Assembly (NCBI GenBank): GCA_025617745.1
Contig: CM046873.1
Span: 28,347,410 to 28,411,409 of the forward strand
DNA length: 64,000 nt
Reading direction: 5' to 3'
Source of the DNA: Heliocidaris erythrogramma
Lineage: Eukaryota > Echinodermata > Echinoidea > Camarodonta > Echinometridae
The first letter of the stretch is position 1; every line of letters starts with the position of its first letter. This document shows, one piece after another, positions 1-11,232 of the stretch. The position numbers and the translations under genes were made by a program. The notes under the pieces were generated by a model. It made no database searches and was not told the origin of the DNA. It saw only the letters and a list, made by a program, of their open reading frames with translations.

Positions 1-60
1 TTGCGGAGTACAAAATACAATAGGAGAAAACAATAAAGTTCCCCACAAATCAATGTGTGT

Positions 61-64
61 AGAG

Positions 65-113
<49 letters not shown>

Positions 114-130
114 GGAGAGAGAAGTAAGAG
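61..130. repeat. (GT)n/(GA)n microsatellite
   Basis: A run of GT dinucleotides passes directly into GA dinucleotides. It is flanked by purine-rich DNA up to about 175. No gene is seen in 1-240. Confidence 0.9.
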
Positions 131-241
131 CTGAGAGACAACAGGAGAGAGTGAGTGAGAAAGAAAAGAGAGAATTGCGTATCATAAAACAGTAGGCCTA
201 CAGTTTGAAATTTAGTTCATTGCGAACGGCAAGCGGCGACA

Positions 242-931
242 GTATAATAATAATAATAATAATACATGTGACTTGTATAGCGCACTTTCCATCCTGATTA
301 GATGCTCAAGGCGCTCCAGAGCAAATTAACAAAAAGAATGAGAGGTAAAAATTATTAACACTGGAAGAATAATGAATGTCTGTCAAAAGGCACTCTTATA
401 CAGATACGTTTTTAGGTTGCGCCTGAAGGAAGCCACTGATGTCAAAGTTTTCAGGTTCTGTGGAAGGGAATTCCACAGAGTTGGCCCCGAATGAGCAAAT
501 GCTCGATCCCCCCACGATTTCTTTGAAATTGGAACTTGCAAAAGATGAGTAGTTGAAGATCTCAAGGTTCGTAGAGGTTGGTATTTGTGTATTAAAGCCT
601 TGTTATAACTACGGGACGTTCCATTGACGATGTGAAAAACCAAAAGAAGAATTTTGAAAGCTATGCGTTCCTTCAGGGGCAACCAATGAAGCTCTTTCAG
701 GATAGGGGTGATGTGGCTGCGCTTGCTGGAACAGGTTACAATGCGCGCAGCTGCGTTTTGTAATTTCTGCAGTTTACCAATTAGAGAATCTGGTAAGTTG
801 TACAGAAGAGCATTACCAAAATCGAATCGTGCAGAAATAAGCGAGTGCACTAGTTTCTGGGTTGCTGAGCGGGTGAGATATTTTCTAATAAAACCAATGT
901 TGCGTAATTGATAACGGACTGATCTGCAGAT
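242..931 (-). mobile_element. CR1/L2-like LINE, 3' part (reverse transcriptase C-terminus and 3' tail)
   Basis: On the minus strand an open frame (850-383) reads as the C-terminal end of a LINE reverse-transcriptase protein: ISARFDFGNALL, LKELHWLPLKERI, LWNSLPQNLK and FRRNLKTYLYKSAF are typical of CR1/L2-superfamily ORF2. The stop is followed by a short 3' UTR with a GCGCCTTGAGC block and a GTGCGCTATA block, then an ATT-repeat tail at 242-263, which is the normal 3' end of this group. The frame stays open upstream to 931, where the LTR element begins, and resumes at 5038. The copy is therefore one LINE split by a later insertion. Confidence 0.88.
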
Positions 932-1094
932 TGTTGTGTCTTAACATTGCTTTGCAATAAGTATAATGTTCATGCCGTCAGAGGGCGTTGTCCCCTTTAT
1001 GTGAAAATGAGGTTTTTTGAGAATATAACTCACGTCAACAGGAATATCTGTCTGTTATGTAGTTATTTGTGAACTGTAACCAACAAACACTACA
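932..1094 (+). repeat. 5' LTR of the Ty3/Gypsy element
   Basis: 163 bp, TG...CA ends, same length and by eye the same sequence as 4875-5037. Preceded by the CAGAT duplication. Confidence 0.93.
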
Positions 1095-4000
1095 AATTGG
1101 CGACGAGGATGGGATGGTTCGGGACCAGCTCATCGAGAAGACTTCGATTCCCCGCGTGAGAGAAAGATTGCTGATGGAGGACGATAGTTTGACACTAGAG
1201 AAGGCTATAAAACTAGCCACACGAATTGAGTCGGCATTGGATGACGCCAAATCTCTACACGCTACGCAAGGGGAGCTCCGTGAACAGACTGCTTCACCGA
1301 GAGCGAGGCCAATACAGCGCATTTCACAGCGGAAATCACGGCAAGTACACAGTGACTCAAAAAAAGGACATAATCCTCAGCAAGTACACCGTGACTCAAC
1401 AAAAGGACATAATTCCCAATCCTATGCACTAAAAAAGATCTGTCCTAACTGTGGGAGGTCAAGTCATGCAAGAGCAGATTGCCCTGCGCAAGGAAAACAG
1501 TGTAATTCATGTAAGAAACTGCATCATTTCGCTAAGATGTGCCGGTCTAGCGGAAGGAAACCAGTGACACATGTTGAGGAGGAACATGAACCTGAAAATG
1601 TGTACACAGTGCGTGACAAGACAGCGTCTGGGGACTTCAAGCGATGTAATGTTGACATAGCAGGACGCTCAATACCTCTTCTAATAGACATAGGGGCAAA
1701 GGTTTCTATCTTAAACCAAGACGTCTACCACGACAAATTGGAACAGTTTCCCCTATGTAAGCCCACTGCACGCCTTACGGGCTACAATGAAGGGAACATT
1801 ACCGTCCTCGGAACAATAAATGTGCCTGTGAGGTACAAGGAGACATCACTTGAACATTTTACCTTCTACGTGGCGAGTGGACCCAGCTTGATGGGGGTGA
1901 ACCTTTTTGACAAATTAGGGTTCAACCTACGAGACCCGGAGGGTGAACGTATCCTAGCCGTACAAGAGGAGTATGCATTGCAATATCCTTCAGTCTTCGA
2001 TGGATTTGGGGAGTGCGTTGGTTACTGTCATGCTCCTCGTGTTGATCCTCGCATACCGCCTGTCTCTCAAGGACTGCGTAGACTTCCTTTCTCCGTTCGT
2101 GAGGAAGTTTCGCGAGAGCTGAAACGTCTGGAAGCAGACAACATCATTGAGCGCATTGACTCATCGCCATGGGTCTCTAACTTGGTCATCGCAAGAAGGA
2201 AAACTGGAGAATTGAGGCTATGCGTAGACCTCAAAGCAGTGAATAAGGCAGTGATCCCCGACAAATATCCACTGCCTACACTCAACGAACTATCTTCAAA
2301 GTTTCATGGAGCAACATTCTTCACAAAACTGGACATGCGCAGAAGCTATCTGCAGGTACCCCTAGCCCAGAAGAGTCGTCATTTGACAGCATTCATAACG
2401 CATGAGGGTTTGTTCCAATACAAACGGATGCCATATGGCTTATGCTCCGCACCCAGCGCCTTCCAGAAAATTGTTTCTTCAATATTGTCAGGCATACCAG
2501 GGGTGCTTAATTTGCTTGATGACGTAGTAGTCTTCGGAGCTAGCGAACAGCAACACAATGAGCGTCTTCGTGAGGTAATGTCGCGGCTGGCCAAGCATAA
2601 AGTAACGCTGAACAACGACAAGTGTACATTTGCGGCTCGGGAAATAGACTTTCTCGGATACCGAGTGTCTGCCGAAGGTGTCATGCCGATGCATGATAAT
2701 GTCAGAGCCATCCGCAAGTTGAAAGCGCCAACCAACGTCAAGGAATTGAGTTCGTTCTTGGGAAGCACCAACTACTACCGCAAGTTCGTGCCACACTATG
2801 CGGAAATCGCTGAACCGCTACAGCAGCTGCTTCGCAAAGACACACCATGGTCCTGGACACCAGCTCAGCAGAAAGCGTTCGATTTGCTCAAGGAGAGAAT
2901 CGCTTCACCACCGGTTCTCGCGCATTTTGACCCGGAAGCGGCTACGTCCGTGACAACCGATGCATCAGGCACAGCACTCGGAGCTGTTCTTTCGCAGATC
3001 ATCGACGGAACCGAGCGTCCAGTCGCTTTTGCCTCCCGTACATTGTCCGAGACGGAGCGTAAATACTCTACAGGTGAACGCGAATCGTTAGCGTGTATCT
3101 TTGCATGTGAACATTGGCACATGTACTTGTATGGCCGGAAATTCAAACTTCGCACGGATCATCAAGCACTGACAACGCTACTTGCAACCTCCGGATCTGG
3201 TCACCGTCCGTTGCGAATCTACAGGTGGTCCGACCGTCTTCATCAATACAATTTTGAGGTCGAATATTTGTCCGGATCGCGTAACCGCGTCGCAGATATG
3301 TTGAGTCGTGCTACTTCGGAGGAAAGCGACAACACACAGCGAAGCGTAACAAATAGTACCGAGGAATTCGTACAAGCGGTCGTGTCACACGCAATCGCGA
3401 ATCTCGTATCACAAGCCGAATTGAAGGCAGAATCACAATCCGATAGCGTCTTGAGGCAAGTCCGCCAGTACTTACAGACCGAGTGGCCAAGCAAAGTCTG
3501 CGACGACTTGAGTGCATATCACAGAGTTCGCAATGATCTGTCCCTGATCGATGGTGATATCGTAACTCGCGGAACGCAAGTGGTAATCCCAAAAGCTCTT
3601 CGACAGCGTGTTCTGCAGATTGCTCATGAAGGTCATCCTGGGATCGTGAGGATGAAACAGAGATGTCGCGCTACAGTGTGGTGGCCGGGCATAGACAGAC
3701 GTATTGAGCAACACGTGAAGGATTGTGAAAGCTGCTGCTTGAGCGAGAAGGCGGGTAGCGCTAGACCAGCTCCACTCCAACCCGTTCCGTGGCCACAGAA
3801 ACCTTGGCAGCATCTACAACTTGATATCTTTGGAGAAGTGGTGGCGGCACCACATATCGAGCGATTTTTAGTAGTCATTCACGATAGGCATAGCAAGTGG
3901 CCCGAAATCGCAACAACCGCGACCGTCACGACTACGTCGGTTACTAACATCCTCGAGAGAATCTTCACAAGATGGGGATTACCGGAGTCGATCACAACCG

Positions 4001-4713
4001 ACAACGGACCACAATTTGTGTCGGAGCAATTCGAAGCGTTTCTCGCTGGATATGACATTCGTCATAATCTCACATCGCGTTATAACCCGCAATCGAATGG
4101 TGGAGTCGAACGGCTAAATCGCAGTCTGAAGGAAAGTCTGAAAGCGAGTCTAGCAGAGGGGAAGAAGTTTGATGAAGCAATCCAGATCTTTCTCCGCACA
4201 TACCGTTCAACACCACACGCAGTCACCGGTGTGACTCCAGCTGAATTGATGATAAATCGGAAGCTCCGATTGGGACTGAATGTCCTGCAACCTCGCAAAC
4301 CACCGTCTGACACAGCGAAAACGAAAGCGTCAGAAATCTCAGCACGCGAAGCGAAAGCTAGAGCGTACACTGATCATCGTAGACGAGCACGTAAGCCACA
4401 ATTCCGAGTTGGTGATTGGGTTCGCGTAACACGTCCACTTAGGAAGCACAAGCTCGCTACCTCACTATCAGCACCCAAGCAGATCAAGAAGCTCATTGGG
4501 TCTAACGCGTTTCTCCTGAGCGATAACACCCGCTGGAACGCGAGACGTCTCATAGCGAGCAAGCCTGGAGACGGAATCGATGATGACACCGGCATTCCGT
4601 TCCCAGAGGTTGAGAGCGATCTTCAACCGCCGATCGCCACCCGCGTTGAATTCCAACCCCGCCGTTCTGGTCGAAATCGACGTCGTCCACGGTATCTAAA
4701 TGATTACCGTTAA
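1069..4713 (+). CDS. Ty3/Gypsy polyprotein (zinc knuckle, protease, RT, RNase H, integrase) of the LTR element
   Basis: An open frame of 1214 codons belonging to the LTR element. Parts in order: a double cysteine/histidine zinc knuckle (about residues 125-160, CPNCGRSSHARADC type); a retropepsin-like protease segment (about 205-220); a reverse transcriptase (about 340-560) with VSNLVIARRKTGELRLCVD, TKLDMRRSYLQV and LLDDVVVFG; RNase H (about 620-740, starting TTDASGTALGAVL); an integrase with an HHCC zinc domain (HEGHPGIVRMKQR ... CESC) and a catalytic core carrying TDNGPQF and NGGVERLNR; and a basic C-terminal tail. The open frame begins inside the 5' LTR, so the true start is not settled. 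It belongs to the transposon, not to the host. Confidence 0.9.
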   Translation: MNCNQQTLQIGDEDGMVRDQLIEKTSIPRVRERLLMEDDSLTLEKAIKLATRIESALDDAKSLHATQGELREQTASPRARPIQRISQRKSRQVHSDSKKGHNPQQVHRDSTKGHNSQSYALKKICPNCGRSSHARADCPAQGKQCNSCKKLHHFAKMCRSSGRKPVTHVEEEHEPENVYTVRDKTASGDFKRCNVDIAGRSIPLLIDIGAKVSILNQDVYHDKLEQFPLCKPTARLTGYNEGNITVLGTINVPVRYKETSLEHFTFYVASGPSLMGVNLFDKLGFNLRDPEGERILAVQEEYALQYPSVFDGFGECVGYCHAPRVDPRIPPVSQGLRRLPFSVREEVSRELKRLEADNIIERIDSSPWVSNLVIARRKTGELRLCVDLKAVNKAVIPDKYPLPTLNELSSKFHGATFFTKLDMRRSYLQVPLAQKSRHLTAFITHEGLFQYKRMPYGLCSAPSAFQKIVSSILSGIPGVLNLLDDVVVFGASEQQHNERLREVMSRLAKHKVTLNNDKCTFAAREIDFLGYRVSAEGVMPMHDNVRAIRKLKAPTNVKELSSFLGSTNYYRKFVPHYAEIAEPLQQLLRKDTPWSWTPAQQKAFDLLKERIASPPVLAHFDPEAATSVTTDASGTALGAVLSQIIDGTERPVAFASRTLSETERKYSTGERESLACIFACEHWHMYLYGRKFKLRTDHQALTTLLATSGSGHRPLRIYRWSDRLHQYNFEVEYLSGSRNRVADMLSRATSEESDNTQRSVTNSTEEFVQAVVSHAIANLVSQAELKAESQSDSVLRQVRQYLQTEWPSKVCDDLSAYHRVRNDLSLIDGDIVTRGTQVVIPKALRQRVLQIAHEGHPGIVRMKQRCRATVWWPGIDRRIEQHVKDCESCCLSEKAGSARPAPLQPVPWPQKPWQHLQLDIFGEVVAAPHIERFLVVIHDRHSKWPEIATTATVTTTSVTNILERIFTRWGLPESITTDNGPQFVSEQFEAFLAGYDIRHNLTSRYNPQSNGGVERLNRSLKESLKASLAEGKKFDEAIQIFLRTYRSTPHAVTGVTPAELMINRKLRLGLNVLQPRKPPSDTAKTKASEISAREAKARAYTDHRRRARKPQFRVGDWVRVTRPLRKHKLATSLSAPKQIKKLIGSNAFLLSDNTRWNARRLIASKPGDGIDDDTGIPFPEVESDLQPPIATRVEFQPRRSGRNRRRPRYLNDYR

Positions 4714-4874
4714 CTGCTAAATAACTCAATATAGAAGCATACCACATTTGAAAAAACTTGGTTTTAAGGGACTCACAAACACTGGACAAAATTATAGTTA
4801 ACACATCAAGCTTTATTACATTGGTTGGACTGGATAAAGTTTAAACTGTTATTCTAATCAAAGGGGGGAAAATA

Positions 4875-5037
4875 TGTTGTGTCTTAACATTGCTTTGCAA
4901 TAAGTATAATGTTCATGCCGTCAGAGGGCGTTGTCCCCTTTATGTGAAAATGAGGTTTTTTGAGAATATAACTCACGTCAACAGGAATATCTGTCTGTTA
5001 TGTAGTTATTTGTGAACTGTAACCAACAAACACTACA
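4875..5037 (+). repeat. 3' LTR of the Ty3/Gypsy element
   Basis: 163-bp copy of 932-1094, preceded by a purine-rich tract and followed by the CAGAT target duplication. Confidence 0.93.
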
Positions 5038-6020
5038 CAGATGCCTGTGAATCGACTGGACATGGACATGGACATTTGAGAGTCGAAAACAACACCAAGA
5101 TTGCGACAAGATTTTGACAAAGAAACATTGTGGCCAGAAACAGAAATTGAATCAATATCTAATTTGTTAAGTTGAGATCTAGAGCCAAAAATCAAAAATT
5201 CGCATTTACTTTGGTTTAAAAGTAAAGAATGTGACTTAAACCAAATGTCGATGTCCATGATGCACATCTCCAGTTTATGCAGGGCTTGTGTGGCTGTGGT
5301 TTGGTTTGGTGGAAATGAAATAAATAGCTGAATATCGTCTGCATATAAATGGTAGTGAACAGAATGAACCATTGTAAAGCCTTCCCCTTGATACCTAGAC
5401 TGATCAGAGTGTTAACAAGAATAGTGTGGTCTACGGTGTCAAAGGCGGCAGATAAATCTAGGAGTACTGATTGCTGTCCATCCACTGTCCATTTCCTGCA
5501 AAATAAAACTAGAAACATTGGTGAGAAGTGTTTCAACACTATGATGTGGTCTGTAAGCGGACTGTAATGGGTCTAGTAAATCATGTTCTAGCAAATAATC
5601 AGTGAGCCGGGAAAAGACAACTCTTTCGAGAATCTTGAACAAAAAAGGAAGATTACTGACTGGACGGTAATTTTTCAGAATTTCATGATCAACAGATGGT
5701 TTCTTTAACAAAGGGTGGATAAGAGCAGATTTCAGAGGTAATGGAACAGTGGTTTCGTCTATGCTTTTGATTATTTGAGTAATGATCGGGGTGAAAGTAG
5801 ACGCGCAGTCTTTTACAAGAACTGTAGGCAATGGATCTTAAGGGCATGATTTCGGCGGGAGCTTGCGAAGGAGGCGAAAAATCTCATCCTCATCAGCATG
5901 TTGAAATGTCTCCAACGTGGAAGAGGTGACGGGTTCGGGTTCACGGTAAACAATATTAGTACTGAGACTCTGGCGGATATTCTGAACTTTAACACTGAAA
6001 TAATCAATAAATGATTCAGC
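5038..6020 (-). mobile_element. CR1/L2-like LINE, 5' part (reverse transcriptase core), 5'-truncated and decayed
   Basis: This is the upstream part of the same minus-strand LINE. Fragments in three frames carry reverse transcriptase blocks in order: LRKLPPKSCP and DPLPTVLVK (about 5890-5810), ALIHPLLKKP and [44 protein letters not shown] (about 5480), and YADDIQLF with the catalytic YADD (about 5345). Reading it needs at least two frame changes, and there is a stop next to DPLPT, so it is dead. No endonuclease domain is present; homology ends near 6020, as expected of a 5'-truncated LINE. The frame at its lower end (SRFTGIC) continues as RSVRYQLRNIG at 925, on the other side of the LTR insertion. 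Confidence 0.85.
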
Positions 6021-6049
6021 CTACCTTAGAGGGTTATAACACCATCTGA

Positions 6050-7308
6050 AAAAAGGGGAATTAACCCCGTAATATAAATGCACTTATGTTCAAAGGTGAC
6101 GTAATATATAATATACTTAATCATTGGCCTGTATCACTTTAGAAATAAAATATCAGACAAAAATTCTAGCACACGGTATCATCTACTAACACTTTACATG
6201 GGGGCTGCCATTTTCTTGATGATATGGAGTTGTACATGAAGCATTGGAAACCGTTCCCGTCAGAAGATATTTTTAATCCTAGAGCTAAATTGCTTCTCTT
6301 CATTACAAAAATAAATCCCCATATATGATGGGAAATACTTAACAGGTGTATACATATATATATTCTCAAATATGAAATTTATAGATTTCTTTTTAAATTC
6401 TCTGGTTTTGCTAAATAGAAATCGATTTCTTGGGCTTGCATGGCAAAGCAGAGCATAATTTATACAACCCGCATTCTGACTATTGAAGTCCATTATCTCA
6501 AAGCAGGTGAATGCATAGTTTGTCACTATTGACGCTCGGGAAAGTTATCCGTAAATTTGAATTAATTTACTCCGTCGCTCCCCTCATAGCAATAGGGAGC
6601 TTACGAAACGGGACGGGAGAGCAACAAGACGGGGGAGAGTTAACCGACCGTGACGGTTCTCGCACTCTCCTGTCTTGTTTTTCTATCAAGTTAGGAAAAA
6701 GTAGACTGCGACGCACTGCAGTGTTCAAGCCCGAACGAGCTTACGATTTCAGGACGGGAGCCTTTGAAGACGGCGAGTCGAGCGAAAAATCCGTGTGCGC
6801 ATGCGCGACTTCGAGTATCTCTCTCCGTCCTGTTTGATTTCAGGACGGTTCTCGGGCGAAATAACGTCCGGTTTAAAGTGGGGACGGGAAGCCGTATTGT
6901 TGTTGTTTAACTGGGCGTGAACACTGTGCAGTGCATCCCCGTCCACTTTTACGTAACTGATCGAAAAACAAGACTCTCCCGTCCTGTTACTCTCCCGTCC
7001 CGTTTCGTAAACTCCCTACTATCAAGAAAATGGATCTACATTTAGTACGGAAGTAATTATTTTTTTTTTTTTTAACTCAAATGGGATTTTGTATCAGGAA
7101 GAAAGACAATTTTGCATTCGAATTAAAAATATCTTTATGTACATATGAAGAAAACGGCAGCCCCCAGGTATCGCTAGCAGACGATAAATCTTGGTTTTAT
7201 ACCTATCTCGTACATTTTGATGCAAAACTACGTAGGACAACAAGACGGAATAGATTACATCTTTGAATATAAGCACGTTTATATTTTGAGGTTAATTCCC
7301 CTTTAATT
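6050..7308. mobile_element. Long inverted-repeat (foldback) element with a nested MITE
   Basis: Two diverged arms face each other: 6050-6330 and 7078-7308. Shared blocks include GGGGAATTAACC at the outer ends, TTGAA(C/T)ATAAG near them, GAATTAAAAATATCTT or its close match, and GGCAGCCCCCA. The inner part contains the separate MITE at 6595-7016. No transposase frame was seen, so this is a nonautonomous foldback-type element. The remaining 6330-6594 shows nothing recognisable. Confidence 0.6.
6595..7016. mobile_element. MITE, 46-bp inverted ends, TA target duplication (mariner-like)
   Basis: 422 bp. The left end GGGAGCTTACGAAACGGGAC and the right end (read inverted) GGGAGTTTACGAAACGGGAC match for about 46 bp with a few mismatches. 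TA flanks it at 6593-6594 and 7017-7018. The interior is GC-rich with repeated GGACGGGAG motifs. There is no coding potential. It lies between the arms of the foldback element at 6050-7308. Confidence 0.8.
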
Positions 7309-7499
7309 AACCTTGTCCCCATTCCCGGCCTTTGAAGATTACGAACTGGATTACCCTCGATATCAGATGCTGTTATACTCCTATAATCTTAACACTGGAA
7401 TTCCCAAACCTTTAGATGTCTGGACTGTTGGCGTGTCATTTTGAGGATGTAGGGAAAAGAGGGTTAATGCTAAAGTGATCAGGAAGGGCGATAGGTGAG

Positions 7500-7641
7500 C
7501 AAGGCCGTACGCAGAAATTTTTTCCTGGGGGGGGGGGGGGGGGGGCATGATGATCGCTTTCAAAGGAACCCATTACTTGAAGTCTAAAACCCGATTAAAA
7601 AAAAGTATGATTTTGAAATTTCTGGGGGGGCAACTGCCCCC

Positions 7642-7678
<37 letters not shown>

Positions 7679-7693
7679 CTGCGTACGGCCTTG
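7500..7693. mobile_element. hAT-like MITE with homopolymer G/C tracts and 8-bp target duplication
   Basis: 194 bp with perfect 15-bp inverted ends, CAAGGCCGTACGCAG at 7500 and its complement ending at 7693. The direct repeat TAGGTGAG lies on both sides (7492-7499 and 7694-7701). An 8-bp duplication is the hAT signature. Just inside are a long G run (about 7529-7546) and a C run of roughly 30 (about 7646-7677). Confidence 0.85.
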
Positions 7694-8069
7694 TAGGTGA
7701 GCAAGATGTGATCTAGATCTTAGACCCGTCTCCGGCGCTAATACTTAGTGCCGCAAGTGGGACAATGGGGGCAGCATCAGCAAACACTAAAGATGTGTAG
7801 ATTTCACTAAGACACACCTCCATATAAAATTTGAAAGAAATCCATTACGAAATGTGGCCTGCAGAGTGCACTCTCGCCATCCTCCAAAGTAAGACCTTTG
7901 AACCTATAAAAGACGGGACACTGGTGGAAGCATCAGCAAATACTAGAGGTTTATAGATTACACCAAGAGGCATCTTCATGAAAAATTTGAACGAAATCCG
8001 TCAAGAAATGCAGAAGATTGCATGAAATGGACAAATGACCAAAGTATCCTCCGGCATTCTGCCGGGGAT

Positions 8070-8345
8070 ACAATTATATTTCAGTGTACGACATACTGGA
8101 GAGTTGACCGCCAATATGTCACTATAGACTTACCAAATTGCCAATTTGAGATACGCATAGATATATAGTGATCTCATTTTCCAAACATCCATGTCTTCTT
8201 CTTCTCCTCCTCCTCCTTCCATTCTTTCTTTCTTTCTTGTTCTTGCTCTTCCTCTTTTTCTTCTTCTTATTCCCTGTTCGATTTCTTTCAAACTTTCACC
8301 ATCCTATGTTTCTTATTTTTCTGCTTTAACATAACTTGTCTTATT
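8070..8345. repeat. Interspersed repeat, copy 1 (second copy near 18575-18800)
   Basis: Shares with 18575-18800 the blocks GGAGAGTTGAC, ACCAAATTGCC, GTGATCTCATTTT and CAAACAT. A CTT-rich microsatellite expands the middle of this copy (about 8195-8275). Confidence 0.6.
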
Positions 8346-11040
8346 ACCAAGATTCCATTGCCCTTTAACAATACAAACATGACACTTGTACCACAACAAC
8401 TACTTGAAACAGATACCAATCGAGTCCAAATTATGCACATCATTTTATTATCATGAATACCGGCATAAGCCCATAGTGAAATATGAAAATAGATTTTGGA
8501 GTTGGAAGAAATATCACCGGCTTGGTCAGGGTTGCATATACAAATGATCATAGAAGTTGAATTCAATACACATAGCATACTCTGTGATGAAGGAAGAAAT
8601 GGATTTCATGTTTTACCAAGAAAAGCACAACTTACTAAGCGGAAAAACAACACTGGAAACATAAATATGCATTTTATTCCCCTCAACAATTATAAGATAC
8701 CCATTTCTGAATATTTTCGTCTTGTACCGAGCATGTCCCTTTTATCAAAGCATAATGCGAAGACCACAATAATATAATGTATCTTACTATACATGTAAGT
8801 ATATTTTTTGTCCATATATACAAAATGCAGCAGAATTATCAGACAACAGCATATAGATTTTTTACTTGTACAGGCATAATGATATGATGCATTGGTGTGC
8901 AAATGAAGAGGAAAAGAAAAAAGTATTTGTTGTCATTCCACTAGTCTAGTGCAATAACAAAACAGGTATGAAATTCAATAACTGGTCCAAAATATCAGTA
9001 AACAAGAAATGACATAAATTTGAGCACTTATAAGCTAACAATAACTCTACAGCATAATCTTCCAAAAATTGTTCTAAGCTCACTTGATAGAAGAAATGAT
9101 CATATTCAACATAATTTATTAAGTATGATATGAAGTATGAACGCTTCCACCACAACAGAAAAGGAAAATATCTTAATTAAGTTATAAATTATGTAGTAGA
9201 TCCTGCCTATAGGCATATACAGATAAACAGTGTGATATTAAATTGCACAATATAAAATAAACATGGCATACATAGTGAACAAAAACAGAAAATTTGAAAC
9301 AAAACAAATACAATTTGCAAGATAGTTCCCAAAAATATTTTTAAAAATTGTGCTGCAGCTTGTGGGTGGGGGGAATAATGCACCATTAATTAGAATTGCA
9401 TAAATTCACTCAAACATCTAGACATTAAAATACATATACACGAATGTGGAACCATGTGCTTTGGCTTTGCTTATACTTAGGTAAATGGAAGACGTGTTTG
9501 ACATAATTAATGTGTGCCCAGCAAAAGGGCATTTAATAGCAGCATTTAAAAAAGGGCATTTAATACCCAAGAGGCCTAGCTGGCGTAGTCAGTATTTTCA
9601 ATCAATTATTTTTCTTTTATAAATGTATGAATATGTTGTTTGATCTTGATGTATTTGCCAAATGAATAATAAACAAATATAGAGGAACTCCTAATACATA
9701 TACATGTAGCTCAATGTACCAAAAATCCCCTTCTAACACTTAATCTAACCCAAGAAGGGCCATTCATATTCACAATGGAATAATGTACTTTCACGTGTAA
9801 TGTACATGTACAAGGTTACATGAATGTGAAAGTTATGTACGCATGTAACAGACCCTCACAAAATAATACAAAATAATACACAGTAATCAGAATGCAATTA
9901 GGTCCCATTCAGACGCGGCATGGTAAACCGCCTCAAAATGCACTGCAGCAAAAGTGTACATGAATGGCAAGAGCCAATATAAATATTTTTTTTTTTTTTT
10001 TTTTGGGGGGGTAACAATAACTATTCATCAACGGCCTGTGCGTTAAAGATACAGAGGTATGAGGCACACTACACATATCACTACACATTACAGCAGTACT
10101 GTTCAAAAAGAAAAGTATTGAAAGGAATTTGAATGGCCTCATGGTTCATGCACTCTAAAAAAAACCCCAGGCTTTCATACACTGTACGTGTTGGAAGACA
10201 TAATGATAACAATATGCTACCTATTAATAGCTACACTAGGCAAACGATGCTTAAATTACCTACAAAATACATGTACCACGATTACCCTGTCTTTAGCTGA
10301 ATTACCCTAAGGCACCAAAAGCATTCTAGGAAATACCTTACAAAACATAACTACACCTACAGTAGTTTTGGAAAGGCAAATACACATAATTATACCATTT
10401 ACAGTACCTCAACAAATTCTGTGACACATATAGCAAGTACTGATTTGATTTGAACAATATGTTGGCTTGCACGAAGGGCGTAAAGGCGTTGCACAATTCT
10501 ACTAAAGCGCATTATTGCGTTAAGTAGAAGGACATTAGCATCAACATATCTGTAACTTCAAAACTATGTTCTTATTTGAAACAAAACTATTAAATCTAAG
10601 TACTTGCCATCCATTCACATTCTTATAAGTCCATGAAGAGAAAAATCCCTGTATTTTAAATATTGCATAACATGTACAGAGCCATCAAAAGTAAAAACCT
10701 TAGAAGCCATTGAGTTCCCAGAAATTTTCTTATGGCATGCATGTGTGCTGACTCTTCCATCAAGCCAGATGACAATATTTCTGAGATGTCTTCATATGTA
10801 AAGGACTATTCTGAAGAAAAAAATTAGGAAGTGTCCAATGATAGCAATTTTTTAAATTAAAATGTTAGGCTATGAGTTGCACCAGATTTAGTTGAACTCT
10901 GAGCTATTACAACTAAACAGACTTCCATTCATAACATCATATTAGATAAAATTTCTTGATACTCCAGAAATGGAAACAAAGTCTAACAAGAAACAATCCC
11001 ATGCTAATGGGTTCTGAACAAGCTTAAAATAAATTGCCAA
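8346..11040. other. AT-rich stretch without recognisable gene
   Basis: No open frame with family features and no exon of the PLD gene was found here. It lies downstream of the PLD stop codon, so part of it could be 3' UTR or intergenic DNA. The only landmarks are short homopolymers (poly-T/G at about 9988-10007). Confidence 0.5.
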
Positions 11041-11045
11041 TAGGC

Positions 11046-11232
11046 GGTTCCTTGACATTTGCTCCTGTGACAATTGCTCCGGTCTGAGTTTGCCATGTTA
11101 ATCCTAATCCTAAACCTAACCCTAACCCTAATCTTCACATTGACCTGAACAAAAACCAAATCATGACCTTGACCTTAACCTTTGACATTTCGAGATATGG
11201 ACGTAGGAGGAAATGTTGTGTCACCCACTGGG
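11046..11232. mobile_element. TIR element with telomere-like interior, copy 1
   Basis: Its ends carry the block ACATTTGCTCCTGTGACA in inverted orientation (right end diverged). The interior holds CCTAA-type repeats at 11097-11132 and TGACCTTGACC blocks. An inverted copy lies at 39271-39490, which supports a mobile unit of about 190-220 bp. Confidence 0.65.

Larger units (their letters stand above)
932..5037 (+). mobile_element. Ty3/Gypsy LTR retrotransposon, young and whole-looking, inserted in a LINE
   Basis: The element is 4106 bp, bounded by two direct LTRs of 163 bp that begin TGTTGTG and end CACTACA. A 5-bp target duplication CAGAT lies on each side (927-931 and 5038-5042). A probable primer-binding site follows the 5' LTR at 1095-1112, and a polypurine tract (4859-4873) precedes the 3' LTR. 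One long open frame covers the pol domains, in the Gypsy order RT-RNase H-integrase. By eye the LTRs are identical along their whole length, so the insertion looks very recent. It sits in a dead LINE. I see no break in the main frame. Confidence 0.93.

Noticed and set aside
2067-4804. Many minus-strand frames across 2-4.8 kb
   Set aside because: Shadows of the plus-strand polyprotein of the LTR element.
11097-11132. CCTAA repeats as a telomere or chromosome end
   Set aside because: Short, degenerate and inside a dispersed element with a second copy at 39379.
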